Positions 12,041-24,300 of a stretch of 64,000 bases of DNA are shown one piece after another (within the stretch, counting starts at the first letter, position 1; each line of letters begins with the position of its first letter). Origin of the DNA: Anthostomella pinea (Eukaryota > Ascomycota > Sordariomycetes > Xylariales > Xylariaceae); assembly GCA_963556695.1 (NCBI GenBank), contig CAUWAG010000020.1:4774001-4838000 (forward strand). Reading direction: 5' to 3'. A program made the position numbers and the translations under genes. The notes under the pieces were generated by a model, which was not told the origin of the DNA, did not search any database, and worked only from the letters and a program-made list of their open reading frames with translations.

Positions 12041-14023
12041 TTAAAACCTAGTTCCGTCATTACCATCATACCTAGTCCTCTGCGGTACGTCCAGCTCCTC
12101 CAGTAGGTCCAGCTCCTCCGATAAGTCCAGCTCCCCGCGTTCCCATTCAACGACGGGATTGCGCTTGTTTGGCCATCGTATTCCCCTAATGTACAGTGTT
12201 GCTTGGCTTTCGCGGTAGGGAGGACGGTAGCGCTCATGGAAGATGAACTTCCTCTCCTTCTCCTCCATTTCCTCGTACTCTGCCCCAGACGGGTTAGAGT
12301 TGACGGTTCCAATTGAAGAATGGAAAGAAACTCTCCCTTTCAGGAAATCGAGAACTTCAGCCCACGATCCACTGACCAAGTATCCGCTCCATCTCAGGCT
12401 GAGTTTCTTCTCAGCACGATTGACCACATTTTGCAGCTCTTTGAAATGAAAAGGTCCAGTGAACTCCAAATCCTCCAACTTTGACCACACGTGTGACAAG
12501 ACAACGTGGCCCATGCTGACTGAAGGAACCTGTTGTTGCTCGCATAGAAAGCCGAAATCCAGACTAATTCTTTGGATTGCCTTCGAGTCAAGAAGAGTTG
12601 AGAGAAAGCTAGAAAGTGGCTTGACTTCGTCGGGATACCTAGAACCCCAGAAACCATCATCCGTAACGACGCGCCGCGGGTGAAAGTCGAGAACTTTCAG
12701 ATACTTCACAGCGCCCTTCAACTTCGGAAACTCATCGTCACTAGGTAGAAGTAGTGAAGGGTCTTCCGATGGTGGTGCCCACAGCTTAAGTCCAGTCAGA
12801 CGTACTCGTTCGTCGTGGATGGCCACTAGCAAGTTTGGAATGACCTCGGCAGGTGGCTCTCCCAGCCCATGTTCTCTCGCCTCCTCCCAATACCGTATTG
12901 GAGCGAGGAGTTTCCCCAACAGTGAACTGGGCTGATCCATATCCTGGGCAAGTATGCTCGCTTCGCGAGTCTGAGCTGTTGTCTGATGTGGGTTTTGGTC
13001 ATGGATATCCAACCAAGTCGCTGTAGGCATGCGTGCCATCGCGCTGGCAATGGATCGGGTAAATGTGCGTCGCAGATGCTTCTGATCCTCGTAGCACTGC
13101 TTGTATCGCGCTTGAGCTCTTCGTAGTAAGACATGATCAGCGCAGTCCGCGCAGATCCCGTTGATGGCCGCGTCTTCCCAAGACGCCGCAATTGACAACG
13201 CTTTCGCAATGGCAGCCACATTCATGGCATCATCAACACCGGAGTAACTAAACCCGATCATTGACTCCCATGATCGAATACTGTTCCTCAGCCTAGATGC
13301 TTGGTATGCTGCAAAGGCGTTTGTATCACAGGCTAGGACCGAATCGTAGAATTGGAGGCTAACTTGGATAGCACGTATGCCCTTGCTGATTGTCGGATGG
13401 CTTGCCACCTCGTTCAGATGTGCAATCGAATCTCGCGTCATGCTGACATGAAGCCACCGCAGAAGAAGATGGGAGCTCGTGGCGCGAAACCTGCGACACG
13501 CGAGACGCAGCGATTTTATCTGGTCGACATTGCTTTTCCAGTTGAACAAGTAGAGTTCGTGGTCATCCCGGCCTTTCACATAGTCGAATATGTCCATCAA
13601 CAACTCGTCCGGCAGGTCCAGTATGCTCAAAGGCCTGAGCCTATATCGCACACAGGCGTTGATGCAGGTTCGAATGGAATCCCTGATACTCTCCATCCAT
13701 ATTTTGGCCTGGTTTATTTCGGCACAGTCAGCCGCGGCCTGGGCGGCCCCTGGCCCTCCATCAAATACCTTCCAATCCAGGGCGTCATATTTCCTCTTCA
13801 ATCTCTCGATACTCAAATTGACCAAACTCAACTGGGGCCAAAGGGCGGCCACGTAGGCGTCTTTAGCAGACTCCATTGTCCCAAGTTCTCCAGTGCCATT
13901 GGCCGGATCAACGTTGACAGCACTGAACCCGGACCAAAGAATGTCCAAGACGGCGTCTTTATCAGACTCCGTCATCCCAAGGGCCATAGTTTCCTTGGCG
14001 GGATCATCGTCGTGAGACACCAT
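12041..14023 (-). CDS. F-box domain protein, 660 aa
   Basis: Single-exon gene. The F-box lies at about residues 132-150 (LSILDLPDELLMDIFDYV), followed by the usual LRLACRRFR segment at about residue 172. F-box proteins are substrate adaptors of SCF ubiquitin ligases; the C-terminal about 450 residues should bind the target, but no LRR or WD repeats are evident. The N-terminus holds two similar blocks (TESDKDAVLDILW... at 18 and MESAKDAYVAALW... at 50), suggesting a short internal duplication. The extreme C-terminus is a Glu/Leu/Asp repeat (LSEELDLLEELD). This belongs to a large, variable fungal family; target unknown. Divergent from the pop5 gene. Confidence 0.75.
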   Translation of the reverse strand: MVSHDDDPAKETMALGMTESDKDAVLDILWSGFSAVNVDPANGTGELGTMESAKDAYVAALWPQLSLVNLSIERLKRKYDALDWKVFDGGPGAAQAAADCAEINQAKIWMESIRDSIRTCINACVRYRLRPLSILDLPDELLMDIFDYVKGRDDHELYLFNWKSNVDQIKSLRLACRRFRATSSHLLLRWLHVSMTRDSIAHLNEVASHPTISKGIRAIQVSLQFYDSVLACDTNAFAAYQASRLRNSIRSWESMIGFSYSGVDDAMNVAAIAKALSIAASWEDAAINGICADCADHVLLRRAQARYKQCYEDQKHLRRTFTRSIASAMARMPTATWLDIHDQNPHQTTAQTREASILAQDMDQPSSLLGKLLAPIRYWEEAREHGLGEPPAEVIPNLLVAIHDERVRLTGLKLWAPPSEDPSLLLPSDDEFPKLKGAVKYLKVLDFHPRRVVTDDGFWGSRYPDEVKPLSSFLSTLLDSKAIQRISLDFGFLCEQQQVPSVSMGHVVLSHVWSKLEDLEFTGPFHFKELQNVVNRAEKKLSLRWSGYLVSGSWAEVLDFLKGRVSFHSSIGTVNSNPSGAEYEEMEEKERKFIFHERYRPPYRESQATLYIRGIRWPNKRNPVVEWERGELDLSEELDLLEELDVPQRTRYDGNDGTRF

Positions 14024-14417
14024 CGTCGGTGGTGATACCCAGTCGCTGGGGTATCAGCTCATATGGACAGGTCGGTAGTGAGAGATGATCGTGACCTGGA
14101 AGCGAGGTAAAGGCAGGTCTGTGGATGATGAGTGAAGGTGGAAGTGGCAGTATGTCATGAAATCGGATGAGAGGAAACGGACTTGTCTACTTAACAAAGC
14201 CAGTCTGAACGAGCATTGTTTTTGATCCCCTCGATGGCTCCGGGGGCAGGAGGGCCCTTTCGTGGCACGTGCATCTTTCATCAGGTGGGGTACGAGACGC
14301 TCCAATAAGATAAGGCACCTAGTAAGCTCTTTTGACATGATAAATCAACTTCCCGCCACGAATTGATCGCATTCTACAGAAAAAGAAGCTTGATGCCCCA
14401 ATGAGAGGCGCGACATC
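14024..14417. promoter_or_regulatory. Divergent promoter region, F-box gene / pop5
   Basis: 394 bp between two outward-facing starts. No gene or repeat seen; no specific sites called. Confidence 0.45.
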
Positions 14418-15051
14418 ATGGTCAGAATTAAAGAGCGCTACCTGCTAGTCAACATCCTATACCCCTCCGAGATTGGCAGCCGACCTGACATCCCCGATGT
14501 CGTGGTCATCAACCAGCCTACGACCGACGAGCTCACGCCCGTCGCGCTCATGAGAGGCATCCGCGCCGAGGTTGCCGCCTTCTTTGGAGATCACGGCTCT
14601 GGAGCTATCGAGGGCGCTGCCTTTTCAGGTAACACGAGCCTTCTTGGCTAGTTGTTGGCCCTCTATGGACAAAAGCTTACACTCGTGTCCAGTCAAATAC
14701 TCCTCCCCAGCGACCTCGACCTTCATCATACGAACCTCTCGAGCATCCTACCGATACGTCTGGACGGCCTTGACGTTCATGGACATTGTACCTGTTAAGC
14801 ACGGTAAGCCCTGCACGTTCCAAGTCGTGCATGTAAGCGGTACCATACGCAAGGCCGAGGAAGAAGCCATCCGTCGCGCTCGAAATTTGATATTCGCGGC
14901 ACAAAATGGGCAGTCGCAAAGGTCTGCCGATCCTCTGGCCAATATGTTCGGGTCCTCCAAACGACCGACTCACGAGGGCGCCGGGGCGGATCGATTCGAC
15001 GTCGATGATGAAGAAAGTGACGTGGAGATGGGAGAAGTGAGCGACGGCTGA
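14418..15051 (+). CDS. pop5: Ribonuclease P/MRP protein subunit Pop5
   Basis: Protein subunit of RNase P (tRNA 5' processing) and RNase MRP (rRNA processing), nuclear. Exons 14418-14628 and 14693-15051; 189 residues. It begins MVRIKERYLLV, the Pop5 N-terminal signature, and after the splice (FSVKY) reads SPATSTFIIRTSRASYRYVWTAL, matching the conserved Rpp14/Pop5 core that contacts the RNA. Yeast and human proteins are about 165-175 residues, so the acidic tail (EESDVEMGEVSDG) is a modest extension. Its stop is only 4 bp from the stop of the convergent GPN2 gene, so the two transcripts almost certainly overlap. Confidence 0.88.
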
Positions 15052-15055
15052 GAGA

Positions 15056-16256
15056 TCATGGCTTCCTTCGGACTATTTTCACCCCGCTATCCCCTCTAGG
15101 TGGAGGCAATCCATCGAACTCGTCGTCATCATCATCTGGCATCAGATCTGGCGTGGCTGGGGCAGTATCAGCATCAACGTCGCCCTCCCTCGACTTCGCT
15201 TGCTCTTCCCATTCCTTTTGCTCCACGGCGTCATACTCGGCCTTGGAGTCGACCCAACGCTCCTGGATGTCCGGGACTTCCATCATGGACGACTCATTAC
15301 GCATGGCTATCTGCCACACGGTGTCGTTGGCTCCTTCGGCGCCTCCGAAGATGTACCCTCCAGCTCTGTCGATAACCCGCAGAAGTTGCATCATGCTCTT
15401 CTTGTTCTCGACCGCGAGGGTCTCGAATCGTACAAGCGCAAAATTCTCGACCAGGCCCGCCACGGCTTCGTTCAACCGACTGAACTTCTCGCTGCGCATG
15501 GCTGGCGATTCCTCGTTGAGATACGGCAGCAGATATGACAGGTCTTGGACCTCGGTGTAGAAGTCGAGATTGAATGGGAGAGGGTCATACGAGGCGATCT
15601 TGTCGATCTTGGTGAGGACATTGATGTGCGGTAGGTCCATCTGCAGCATGGCGCGTAGAGTGAGGAGGAGGTTCGAGATATAGAGCGACGGTTGTGTAAG
15701 GCAGAAGCTGTCGGACATGTGTACGGTTACAAGCTGTGACGGGAAATTTAGTCTTTGAGTTGGTCTCGCCTAGGACCGTACTGTTAGGACCGTACTGTTC
15801 CTACTCACCCTGTAGCCCATTTTCTGCAGCTTAAAGAATATGTTGCGAAGCGAGTTGTGATGTGTGTATAGCTCGACCTGACCGGGGCAATCGAATAGCA
15901 CGTAGGATTCCTCCAACTCTTTCAGTCCATTCTCCAGCCATTCCATGTTGTTTTCAAGCTCTTCGAACGCAAACAGCACACCACCGTTCGGGCCGAGCTG
16001 GTCGTCGGCCATGACCTCCTCCAGCGTGACGAGGTCGCGTATATCTAGGGCGCAAGGGTAATTCGTCTTGTCATTCGCTGGATCGAGGTTGACTACCGAG
16101 CACTCCCGCCCTATGGCACTCATGAACTGGTGCACTACAGACAGCCCGGTCAGCGAAGAAGCTCAATTTAGTCCCCCCCAGAAGCAACTCACTGCCGTCA
16201 CAGTAGGTGCTCTTCCCCGAGCCGGGACTTCCCACCACGAGCTGTGCAAACGGCAT
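15056..16256 (-). CDS. gpn2: GPN-loop GTPase 2
   Basis: Small GTPase of the GPN family, needed for RNA polymerase II/III assembly and nuclear import. Exons 16256-16193, 16134-15809, 15733-15056; 355 residues. Walker A is GSPGSGKST at residues 9-17, and VNLDPAND follows the first splice. The family-defining Gly-Pro-Asn loop sits in DQLGPNGG at about residue 70, VLFDCPGQVE is the G3 motif, and NVLTKIDK the G4 base-recognition motif. The C-terminus is acidic with a poly-Asp run (about residue 335), which is usual in fungal GPN2. The second intron contains an exact 14-bp tandem duplication (15771-15798). Confidence 0.92.
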
Positions 16257-16623
16257 ACTAAACTGTCTGCCGCCTCGAGGTATCGCTGCTTAGCTGGCGA
16301 CCAGAAAGACAACGTTTTGAGGTTGGGGTTGACGGAGATCGAGATTGCTGTCAGGATGATGCCGGGTACATGATCTAGGTAGCTGCCCCTCTTCATCCCA
16401 AGCTCTCCAGGAATGCCCCTCCGTCTCCATTGAAGCTTGGGGAGATTTAAGGCGGTCAAGCAGGGCAGAAACGGAGCTTGTGTTTATCGACCTGCAGCTG
16501 CGATCTAATCGTCGGGTTCGTTCGCAGCACAGTGCAATTGGCAGTGCCTTGAGAGAGCTTCAAGTTGCAACTCTCACCACTACCGTTCTCCCAATTCAGT
16601 TGCATACACACAAGACCACCACA
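16257..16623. promoter_or_regulatory. Divergent promoter region, gpn2 / bub3
   Basis: 367 bp between the two starts facing away from each other; nothing specific recognised. Confidence 0.45.
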
Positions 16624-17933
16624 ATGGCGCCAGGTAAGCTCTCGCTCACACCGTCTAATCCAGCATCAACATCCAGAGGACACCGAACTAACCAAGTTGC
16701 TCGCGCGCAGCAACGCAATACGAGCTCTCGCAACCGCCGAACGATGCGGTATCCTCGCTAGTCTTCGCGCCCGACTCGCCGTCGCGGCTGCTCGTATCCT
16801 CTTGGGACAAGAACGTCTACCTGTACGACACGACATCCAGCGGTGGCGGCGGCGACGAGAACAGCACAGGCGAGGACCAGCACGGCACGCTGGTGCGGAC
16901 GTTTGAGCACCGCGCACCGGTCATGGACGTGTGCTTCGGAGCGAGCGACGACGAGGCATTCACCGCTGGCATGGACTGGCAGGTGCTGCGGATCGACTTG
17001 AATAGCGGCGAGCAGAGCGTCGTGAGCAAGCACTCGGCGCCTGTGCGGAGGGTGGTGTACAGTCGGCAGCATTGTGAGTTGCGACTCCCTATCCCTGATC
17101 TCCCCTTTGCTGCTACGTCCCATCCCAAGTCTGCCCTTCAGATTTCACCTATGTACGACGACACTCCGCTAACAAACCCTCTCGTTCCAGCTCTCCTCAT
17201 CTCCGCCTCCTGGGACAGCACACTGCACGTGCACAACCCAACCAACGCCTCTCTCGCACCCCTCACAATCCCACTCCCGGGCAAACCTCACGCCCTCGCC
17301 GCCAGCCCGTCCAAGGTCATCGTAGCCATGACGTCGCGCCTCGTGCACATCTATGACCTCGCGACCCTCTCCGCTGCCCTGACCAGCCCCTCCGCCTCGG
17401 ACCCGCCGCAGCCCTGGCAGCAGCGCGAGTCCTCCCTCAAGTTCCTCACGCGCGCCGTGGCCGCCATGCCGTCGGACGCCGGGTACGCCACCTCCAGCAT
17501 CGAGGGCCGCGTGGCCGTCGAGTGGTTCGACGCGAGCGCCGAGTCGCAGGCGCGCAAGTACGCCTTCAAGTGCCACCGCCAGGCGCAACAGACCGCCTCC
17601 GAGGACGGCGCAACCGACGTCGTCTACCCCGTCAACGCGCTGGCCTTCCACCCGGCGTACGGCACCTTCGCCAGCGGCGGCGGCGACGCCACCGTCGCCC
17701 TGTGGGACGCCGCCGCCAAGCGCCGCATGAAGGTTTACCAGAAGTTCCCCGACAGCGTCGCCGCGCTGGCCTTTTCGGCCGACGGGAAATGCCTAGCCAT
17801 CGCCGTCTGCCCCGGCTTCGAGACCGGCATGGAGGATTACAGCGGCGAGGGCCGCACCAAGATCCTTATCAGGGAGTTGGGCGAGTCGGAGGCGCTGCCG
17901 AAGGGCACGGCGCCAAAGGGCAAGGGGAAATGA
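16624..17933 (+). CDS. bub3: Mitotic checkpoint protein Bub3 (WD40)
   Basis: Spindle assembly checkpoint WD40 protein that brings Bub1/BubR1 to phosphorylated Knl1 at kinetochores. Exons 16624-16633 (only 10 nt: ATG plus two codons and one base), 16711-17073, 17191-17933; 371 residues. The first splice (CTAAC branch at 16688, CAG acceptor) yields MAPATQYELSQPPNDAVSSL, the Bub3 N-terminus. WD blades are seen as SSWDKNVYLYD, GMDWQVLRID, SASWDSTLHVH and GGGDATVALWD, and EGRVAVEWFD followed by KYAFKCHR is diagnostic of Bub3/Rae1. Human and yeast proteins are 328-341 residues; the excess is a Gly/Asp/Glu-rich insert in blade 1 (about residues 50-65). Confidence 0.93.
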
Positions 17934-18522
17934 GGTATCAGTGATAGCTGTGGAATGGCTACACGTGCGGTGCCGCGAAATCCGCGGTCGATCACAGTTG
18001 GACTGAGGTGAGAGGATGCTGATCACGCAATCTGTACCTTTCAATTGTACTGAGATTCCCAAACCAAGGCTAGGTAGGGCCCGGAGCTGGCGTTCTTGAC
18101 AGGAAAATGCGAAATTCACCGTCCCTTGTTTCTACTGTTTCTTCATTACAGGCACGCGTGAAAGTATTTTCGAAAGCTGGCACGATTGGTTCAATGTGGA
18201 CTTTGTGATATGGTACTGTAAGTGATATCAAGTTTCAGAAGCTAGTTCTAGTTGTCGTCTGAGCTAACGTCAAGATAAGTTGCCTCTACATGTGTTCCCA
18301 CGATCCACGGGCAAATGACCCCTATTCGTTGGTCCAATATCAGCCCACAAAGTGTTGGACATGTACTTCAGATTCTCCACCAAGATCAAGGCTGGAATAA
18401 AGTGTCCATGGATCAGCTGGCCTAGACTCGTCGCGATAGGTGAGTACAGGTAAGCCACACCTAAGAGATCCGTTCATGGTCTCTTCTGCCCCTCGAGCTT
18501 CATGTGCCAGTTCCAATAAACC
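17934..18522. other. Intergenic, convergent 3' ends
   Basis: 589 bp between the stops of bub3 and the disordered-protein gene. No gene, repeat or RNA seen. Confidence 0.55.
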
Positions 18523-20327
18523 TCAGTGAGGTTCCCCATGATAGTCTGGGCTCGAGAAGCGCGTGGAAAAATGCGCCTTGCTGCTCAGGTTAGGAACGTC
18601 GGAATCCTCTCTTCCCGGCTGCCAACGTGTGAGATCACGAGTCTCGTTTTCGTCCGAGTCTTCCGAGTCTGCGTGCTCGTTCCGGTCATCCGAGTCATCC
18701 AGCTCGCTCTTGTCGTCCGATCCATTCAACTCGCTCTGGTCCTCTGAGCCATCAAGCTCGCTTTGTTCAGCGAAGTCATCTTGTTGGCTCTGCTCATCAG
18801 AGTCATCGTGCTGGCTCTGATCACCAGAGTCATCGTGCTCGCTCGGATCACCGGAATTATCGTGCTCGCTTTCTCGGCCATATTTGGTTGCAGGAATCAT
18901 CTCGTGATCGTCTTCTGACGCATACGAATACTCCTCATCATCTTCCCCACCATCATATTCGAGCACGGTCGACTCGTGGCGCAAGAGTCGAACTTGGTCG
19001 AGCGCTTGAAGTACATTGTCTTTGGACCTACCTTGAAAGTCATTGAAGTCTCGTCCGAAATTCTCGAAGTCAGTGGCGTATCGCCTTCGCGAAGGAGCAA
19101 TCTTGATGGCTGGCTTTGGTATCGAGATGGGTGTTGGCTCTGGTGTTACTGTGGAGCGGATGATCTTCTGCCTTTCCAGTAAGGTTTGTTCCGAAACGGG
19201 CGAGATTGTGTCCTCGGTGAAGTTCTCAATGGTAGGCCACACATCTTTGACGACACCGCGGCGACGCTTCAATCGGTGCTCAGTCAAGTGCTGAACCCGT
19301 GGCCGGTCAATTGCAGACGCACCGGCGTTCTTCTTGGGTGCCTCGGCCTCGAAATCCAGCGACCCCATGCTAGAGAGCGACCTGGATCTCTGGCGCTTGC
19401 GTTTCCCTGTCATGAGAAAGAGGAAGTCTGGTTTCGCCTCATCGCCCGAGAACCCATCTCCAGGGCGCCAGACGGGCTCGGGTTGGCTGTTGGAAACCGG
19501 AAGATGAAACTGCTCTCGACCACGGCTTTTCTGCAACAAGTAGGCACCTTTGGCTATATATGGAGACTCTTCGTCACCATGGCTGGACCTTACTCCAGAT
19601 AGCACCGGCCGACGCCGTTCCGCACTTGAAGAACCTTCGGAGACTCGAAACTGTTTCTTGGTGTTTGCCTTCTGTTTACCCGCCCGCTTCTCGGGTGCAT
19701 TACTGTGTCGACTTGACTGGCGGCCCCTTCCTTCTCGTGGTGCTGCAGCTTCAGCATCCTCGAAGTAAGAAGTTCGTCGTCTCCGAGTCCGACCACGGGA
19801 GGGGCTTCTGTCAAAGTATCTGCCACGAACTTTTGACGGATGTTGGGGAGCATTACGAGACGAGACCCTGCTGTTGTGTGCTTCCCCAAGCTCGAAGGAA
19901 CTGTTCCTACTTGGCTCTGGTGTCTCGGCAATCGTGCTGCTTGCTGGTCAGAGGCAGGGTCAAGCAGACGGAACTTTGAGAATGATGTGAAGAACGATGG
20001 GAGGATCGTTAGATGTTCTTCGTACCTTGGCCGTCGACTTAATATCCTACTTCCAGTACTTGCCACAGAAGACCTCCTGCGCCTCGTATTGGCACGAATG
20101 GGCGGCGTTGATGTGCTGCTCGATGTACCATCTGCGCTGGTTTTGGGAGTGCTTAATTTGACGAGATTGCCTTCATGGTTCATTGACTTGGTTCGTCGCA
20201 ACATATCAACAACCCGCGAGACGGCCTCTAGTTGCGGAGCAGTAGAGCTCGTTGAGATGGGATCCATGGAAGAAGGCATGTCGGGCAGCTTGGCCACAGT
20301 CAGTGAATGTGGTTGGGGCTGGGCCAT
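18523..20327 (-). CDS. Hypothetical disordered protein with acidic nonapeptide repeats, 571 aa
   Basis: Not assigned to a family. Exons 20327-20026 and 19936-18523. The splice (GTACGA donor, CAG acceptor) is chosen because the frame of the second exon is open from just upstream of the acceptor and the product (RRPSTIAETPEPSR) is in phase. The protein is rich in Ser, Arg, Pro and Thr with basic clusters (RGRTRRRRTSYF, LKRRRG, GKRKRQRSRS) that look like nuclear localisation signals. Near the C-terminus (18655-18870) there are eight tandem 9-residue units of the pattern S-E/Q-x-D-x-S-x-D/E-x, encoded by a 27-bp minisatellite. No globular domain is visible. A nuclear, intrinsically disordered protein is my inference. 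Confidence 0.65.
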
Positions 20328-20930
20328 GGTGACGATGGGTGGTGGTCCATATGTCTGGCGTCTTCACTGCTCCGGAGAAGTGGAAGGTAAAGGGGCTTGA
20401 AGTCGAAAGAAGACGCACGAGTCGAAAACCACAGGCGAGAGGAAAACCTGGCCACGCAAGAGAAAAAGAGAAAAGGGCAGAAAGCATGGATCTGGTCAGT
20501 CTTACAAATTTGTTGCGTCGGCCGTGTAAAGTGGAAGGTGTGTGTGTCACGTCATCCCATCGTGTTCGAGGAAAGAGCAACCATGACGAGCGCCGTACAG
20601 AGGAAGGAGCGAAACACTTGGTTCATCCCAAACCCACTGCAGTCTGCACCTGCTACGCTCTTGCTTCACTTGGACCCTAAGCAGTACTGCCTCGAAGTTT
20701 CTTCCAGAGGCTAATATTACTGATGACAGAGATGGCCATCACTTGAGCTACCTTAGGTATAGACACTCAAGCCTCTGTATTCGACAAGAACTGTCAGTGA
20801 TCTTAGACCATCAAACCTTTGCCTTTTCTGTATAACCGGTAATGTAGTTTTCTTCATCGGTATAGGTACGTGTATGAACAAAGTCCCGACCAACTCAACC
20901 CACGTTGAAAAGACCCCTTCGTGGAGTTAA
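20328..20930. other. Upstream region of the disordered-protein gene
   Basis: About 600 bp of normal base composition before the AT-rich block. It should hold the promoter of the minus-strand gene; no other gene seen. Confidence 0.4.
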
Positions 20931-21845
20931 GTTGACACTATTTACAACCTCGTCGTCGCTTAATTAATATGCGTGTATTAATGAGAAGTTATGTTTTCGG
21001 AAATTAATATTATCGTAAGTTAATATAAGATAGAGGGACTTTTTTCCAAGCTACCCTCCCTAACGATAACAAATCGAATAAATTGCTATAAGTAGTATTT
21101 AAACGTTAAACGCTTAAAAAGCCGTAACTAATTTTATATATACTATACATAAGTAAATTAAAAAAAATACGCAGCTAAACGAAGCTTTTACCTTTTTATA
21201 ATACCTTGTTTTAAAAAACTCCGGCTGTTTTAAAACCTTAAAAAAATGCTAGTAATAAAATTCATACCTTTAAGCGTCTAAAAAAAGCTATAACTAACCT
21301 TACAAAATACTGTTTATTTTTAATAATTTCTATAAAAATTGAAAATAACGTAGTTAGGATTTAAACTTAAGTTTGTTTAATAGTTTTATTTCAGCTTTTT
21401 TTTAATTTAAACATCTATTCATAAATACTTCTAAAAAAAGCCGGGTCTAAATATTTATGTTATAAACTATTAACCTATTTTATCGTTATTATAAGTTTAT
21501 GCTTTTTATTATATATGAAATCTTAAAAATAGTCGTATAATTATAAATAAGCTGTAAAAAAAGCACGCAATTAATTAAAAACACGTTTTATATATATGTA
21601 ACGGTAAAATGATATATCGAAAAAGGAATAAAGCAATATTATTTATATATTCGCTCGATGTTTGTTATAAATTTGAACGAATTAACTTTTAAAAAATTTA
21701 TTAATAGAAACATTCGTTGTTAAAACAAATTATAAGCAATATCTATTTTTTAATTATGTTGTAAGGTTTAAGAAACGGTTAAGATTAAAGTGAATTCATT
21801 AACTGATTATTTATTAAGTCGGGGGATTATATATAGTATTAAATA

Positions 21846-22047
21846 TGTTGGAGCAGGCTTGACCGATCAATCATAATACTCGAGTATAGGTCAAAGTCAT
21901 GATGTTTTTGATGGGTTGGATTGAGAGGTTTAGCTGGACTCGCAGGCCTGGCTAAGTGACCTCACAATCCGGTATCTAATTTCTTATCTAATCATACATG
22001 TGGGTTCTGTATGGATGGTTTGACAGTGGAATCACATGGATCTAACA
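21846..22047. mobile_element. GC-normal 202-bp island, solo LTR or MITE-like
   Basis: Begins TGTTGGAGCAGG and ends GATCTAACA inside AT-rich DNA. TG...CA ends with the TGTTGGA/TCTAACA inverted match (one mismatch) are typical of copia-type LTRs. Alternatively, the flanking TA on both sides would fit a TA-inserting MITE. No 5-bp target duplication matches. It escaped the mutation seen around it. Confidence 0.4.
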
Positions 22048-23068
22048 TAATCCGTATTAGCTGCCGTTTTATTATAAAAAGTACTTTATTATTAACGAAA
22101 GCTTTAAATATAAATCCGCACCTTTAATTTATCGAGTTTTCAGTCAGTATATTTTTAAACATTTGTTAATTATTAGTTAAATATTTATTACGAAGCTTAG
22201 GCTTTTCAATAAATTCAAAAGTACCCTTTACAAGATTTAACGGATTTTATTGTAAAACGGGTTTTTAAGGCTTTACTTGAAGTTTTGAAGGAGCTTTTTT
22301 ATTATAAGTTAATCCGCAATTATCATATAAATCAAACGATTTAACAATAGAAAAGTTAATAATTTTTTAATAACTATCTAATAGAAATTATATTACGAGT
22401 AAAAACAATCCTTAATTTTTAAAACGTTACATTACAAGTAAATATAAATGTGTTAAAAACATCCGGTTTAAAATCATTATTTTTTTTGTTATTTCGACTT
22501 TTTTAAAAAGCGGTTTGAAATACTTTTAAAACGTTAAACTATCTTATTAAAAATTTATAAAAGAAATGGGTCACGATGTTTTTTGAGCGTTTGTTTCATC
22601 AGACGAACATTTTTTCCTCCCAACTTTTTGTTAAACGACATTATTATTACAAATATAAATAGACGTTCGATTTTCTTTATAATGATAACGAAAACGTTTT
22701 TATATTATTAGAAAGAAAAAATCGTATAAGCTTTATCATATTTCTAAAAGCCGTTAAACTTATATTTTTATAAAAAATAACATAAAAACTGTTTAAAAAC
22801 CTTTTTAGTTAATTAATTATACGACGTAATTATATATACTCTTAGAAGCTAATAATTTTACTTTTATTCACTTATTTGTTTTTCTTTTAGCTTTTTAATA
22901 TTTGAAAAAATATTTATATTTATTTTAAAAGTTTACATTGACAGTTGTTTATTAAAGTAGTATAAGTAGCGATATTAAAAATATTTAATTTTATAAACTT
23001 GTTTAATATTAATACCGTAATTGTTTAAAATATTTAAAAACTTAAGAGTATTTATTAATATTTATAAC

Positions 23069-23384
<316 letters not shown>

Positions 23385-24300
23385 CCTTTTCATCTTTAAA
23401 TATTTATTATGACTTTGTTTATTTATTTAGAGCCTTTTAAATAAACATAAAGACTTTTTAGTTATTTTTTAAACTCGAAAAGTTATAATAACTCGTTGAA
23501 TCTTTAAATTATACCTACTCATATTTATAGACTTAATGTTTAATATACATTAATAGTTTAATCATTTAAATTATGCTTTAAGTTTATTATTATTTGTCTT
23601 ATTATTTATAAAACCCTTTCATATTTAATGAATATACTTGCACGTTTCACTTTGGTTACCAGCTGCCGTAAAACCAAGGCGAACCTCTAGAGGTCGAACT
23701 GATGCTTGTCTATTTAGAATAAAATCGGTTACTTTACTTTTAATAATATATTTAATATTAAAATAAGAAGAAAACGCTAAAAGTCAATCTTACGCCTCAA
23801 AGTCCCCTCGTCGATCATTATTTATTAGCTAAATAGGCTTTTAATTGGAATGAGTACAATTTAAATCTCTGAACTTACGGACTTATTTTTATTGCCGTTA
23901 AAAAGGAAAAGAATTAAAAATAATTTGAATTAACGAAATATTATAATCTAATTAATCTAGCCTTAATAAAGCCTTTAGTTTATTTTTACGCGTAAATAAA
24001 TTTAGTAACATCTTCGCACGTTAATAAATTATTACTTAAACTAAAATAATTAGAAACTTACAAAAAACTTCGTAATATTATTTATTAAGTTATAGTTTAA
24101 AAAGTAATTAAATTATTAACAAGTTATTCTTTATTTCAAGATAATATTATAATTATTAAACTACTATATAACTACTAACGTTAAGGCAGTAATTTATTAT
24201 AAATTTACGATATTCACGTTAATATTAACCTAGGATAGCCTTATCGTTAAGTTAGCTATTAAGGCTGTAAAAGTACTCGTGGATTAAGTTAGTGTAGACA

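Noticed and set aside
19590..20327. 245-codon frame as a separate gene from the downstream frame
   Set aside because: The second frame is open upstream to a good acceptor and the two join in phase; the last third of the first frame is intron plus shadow.
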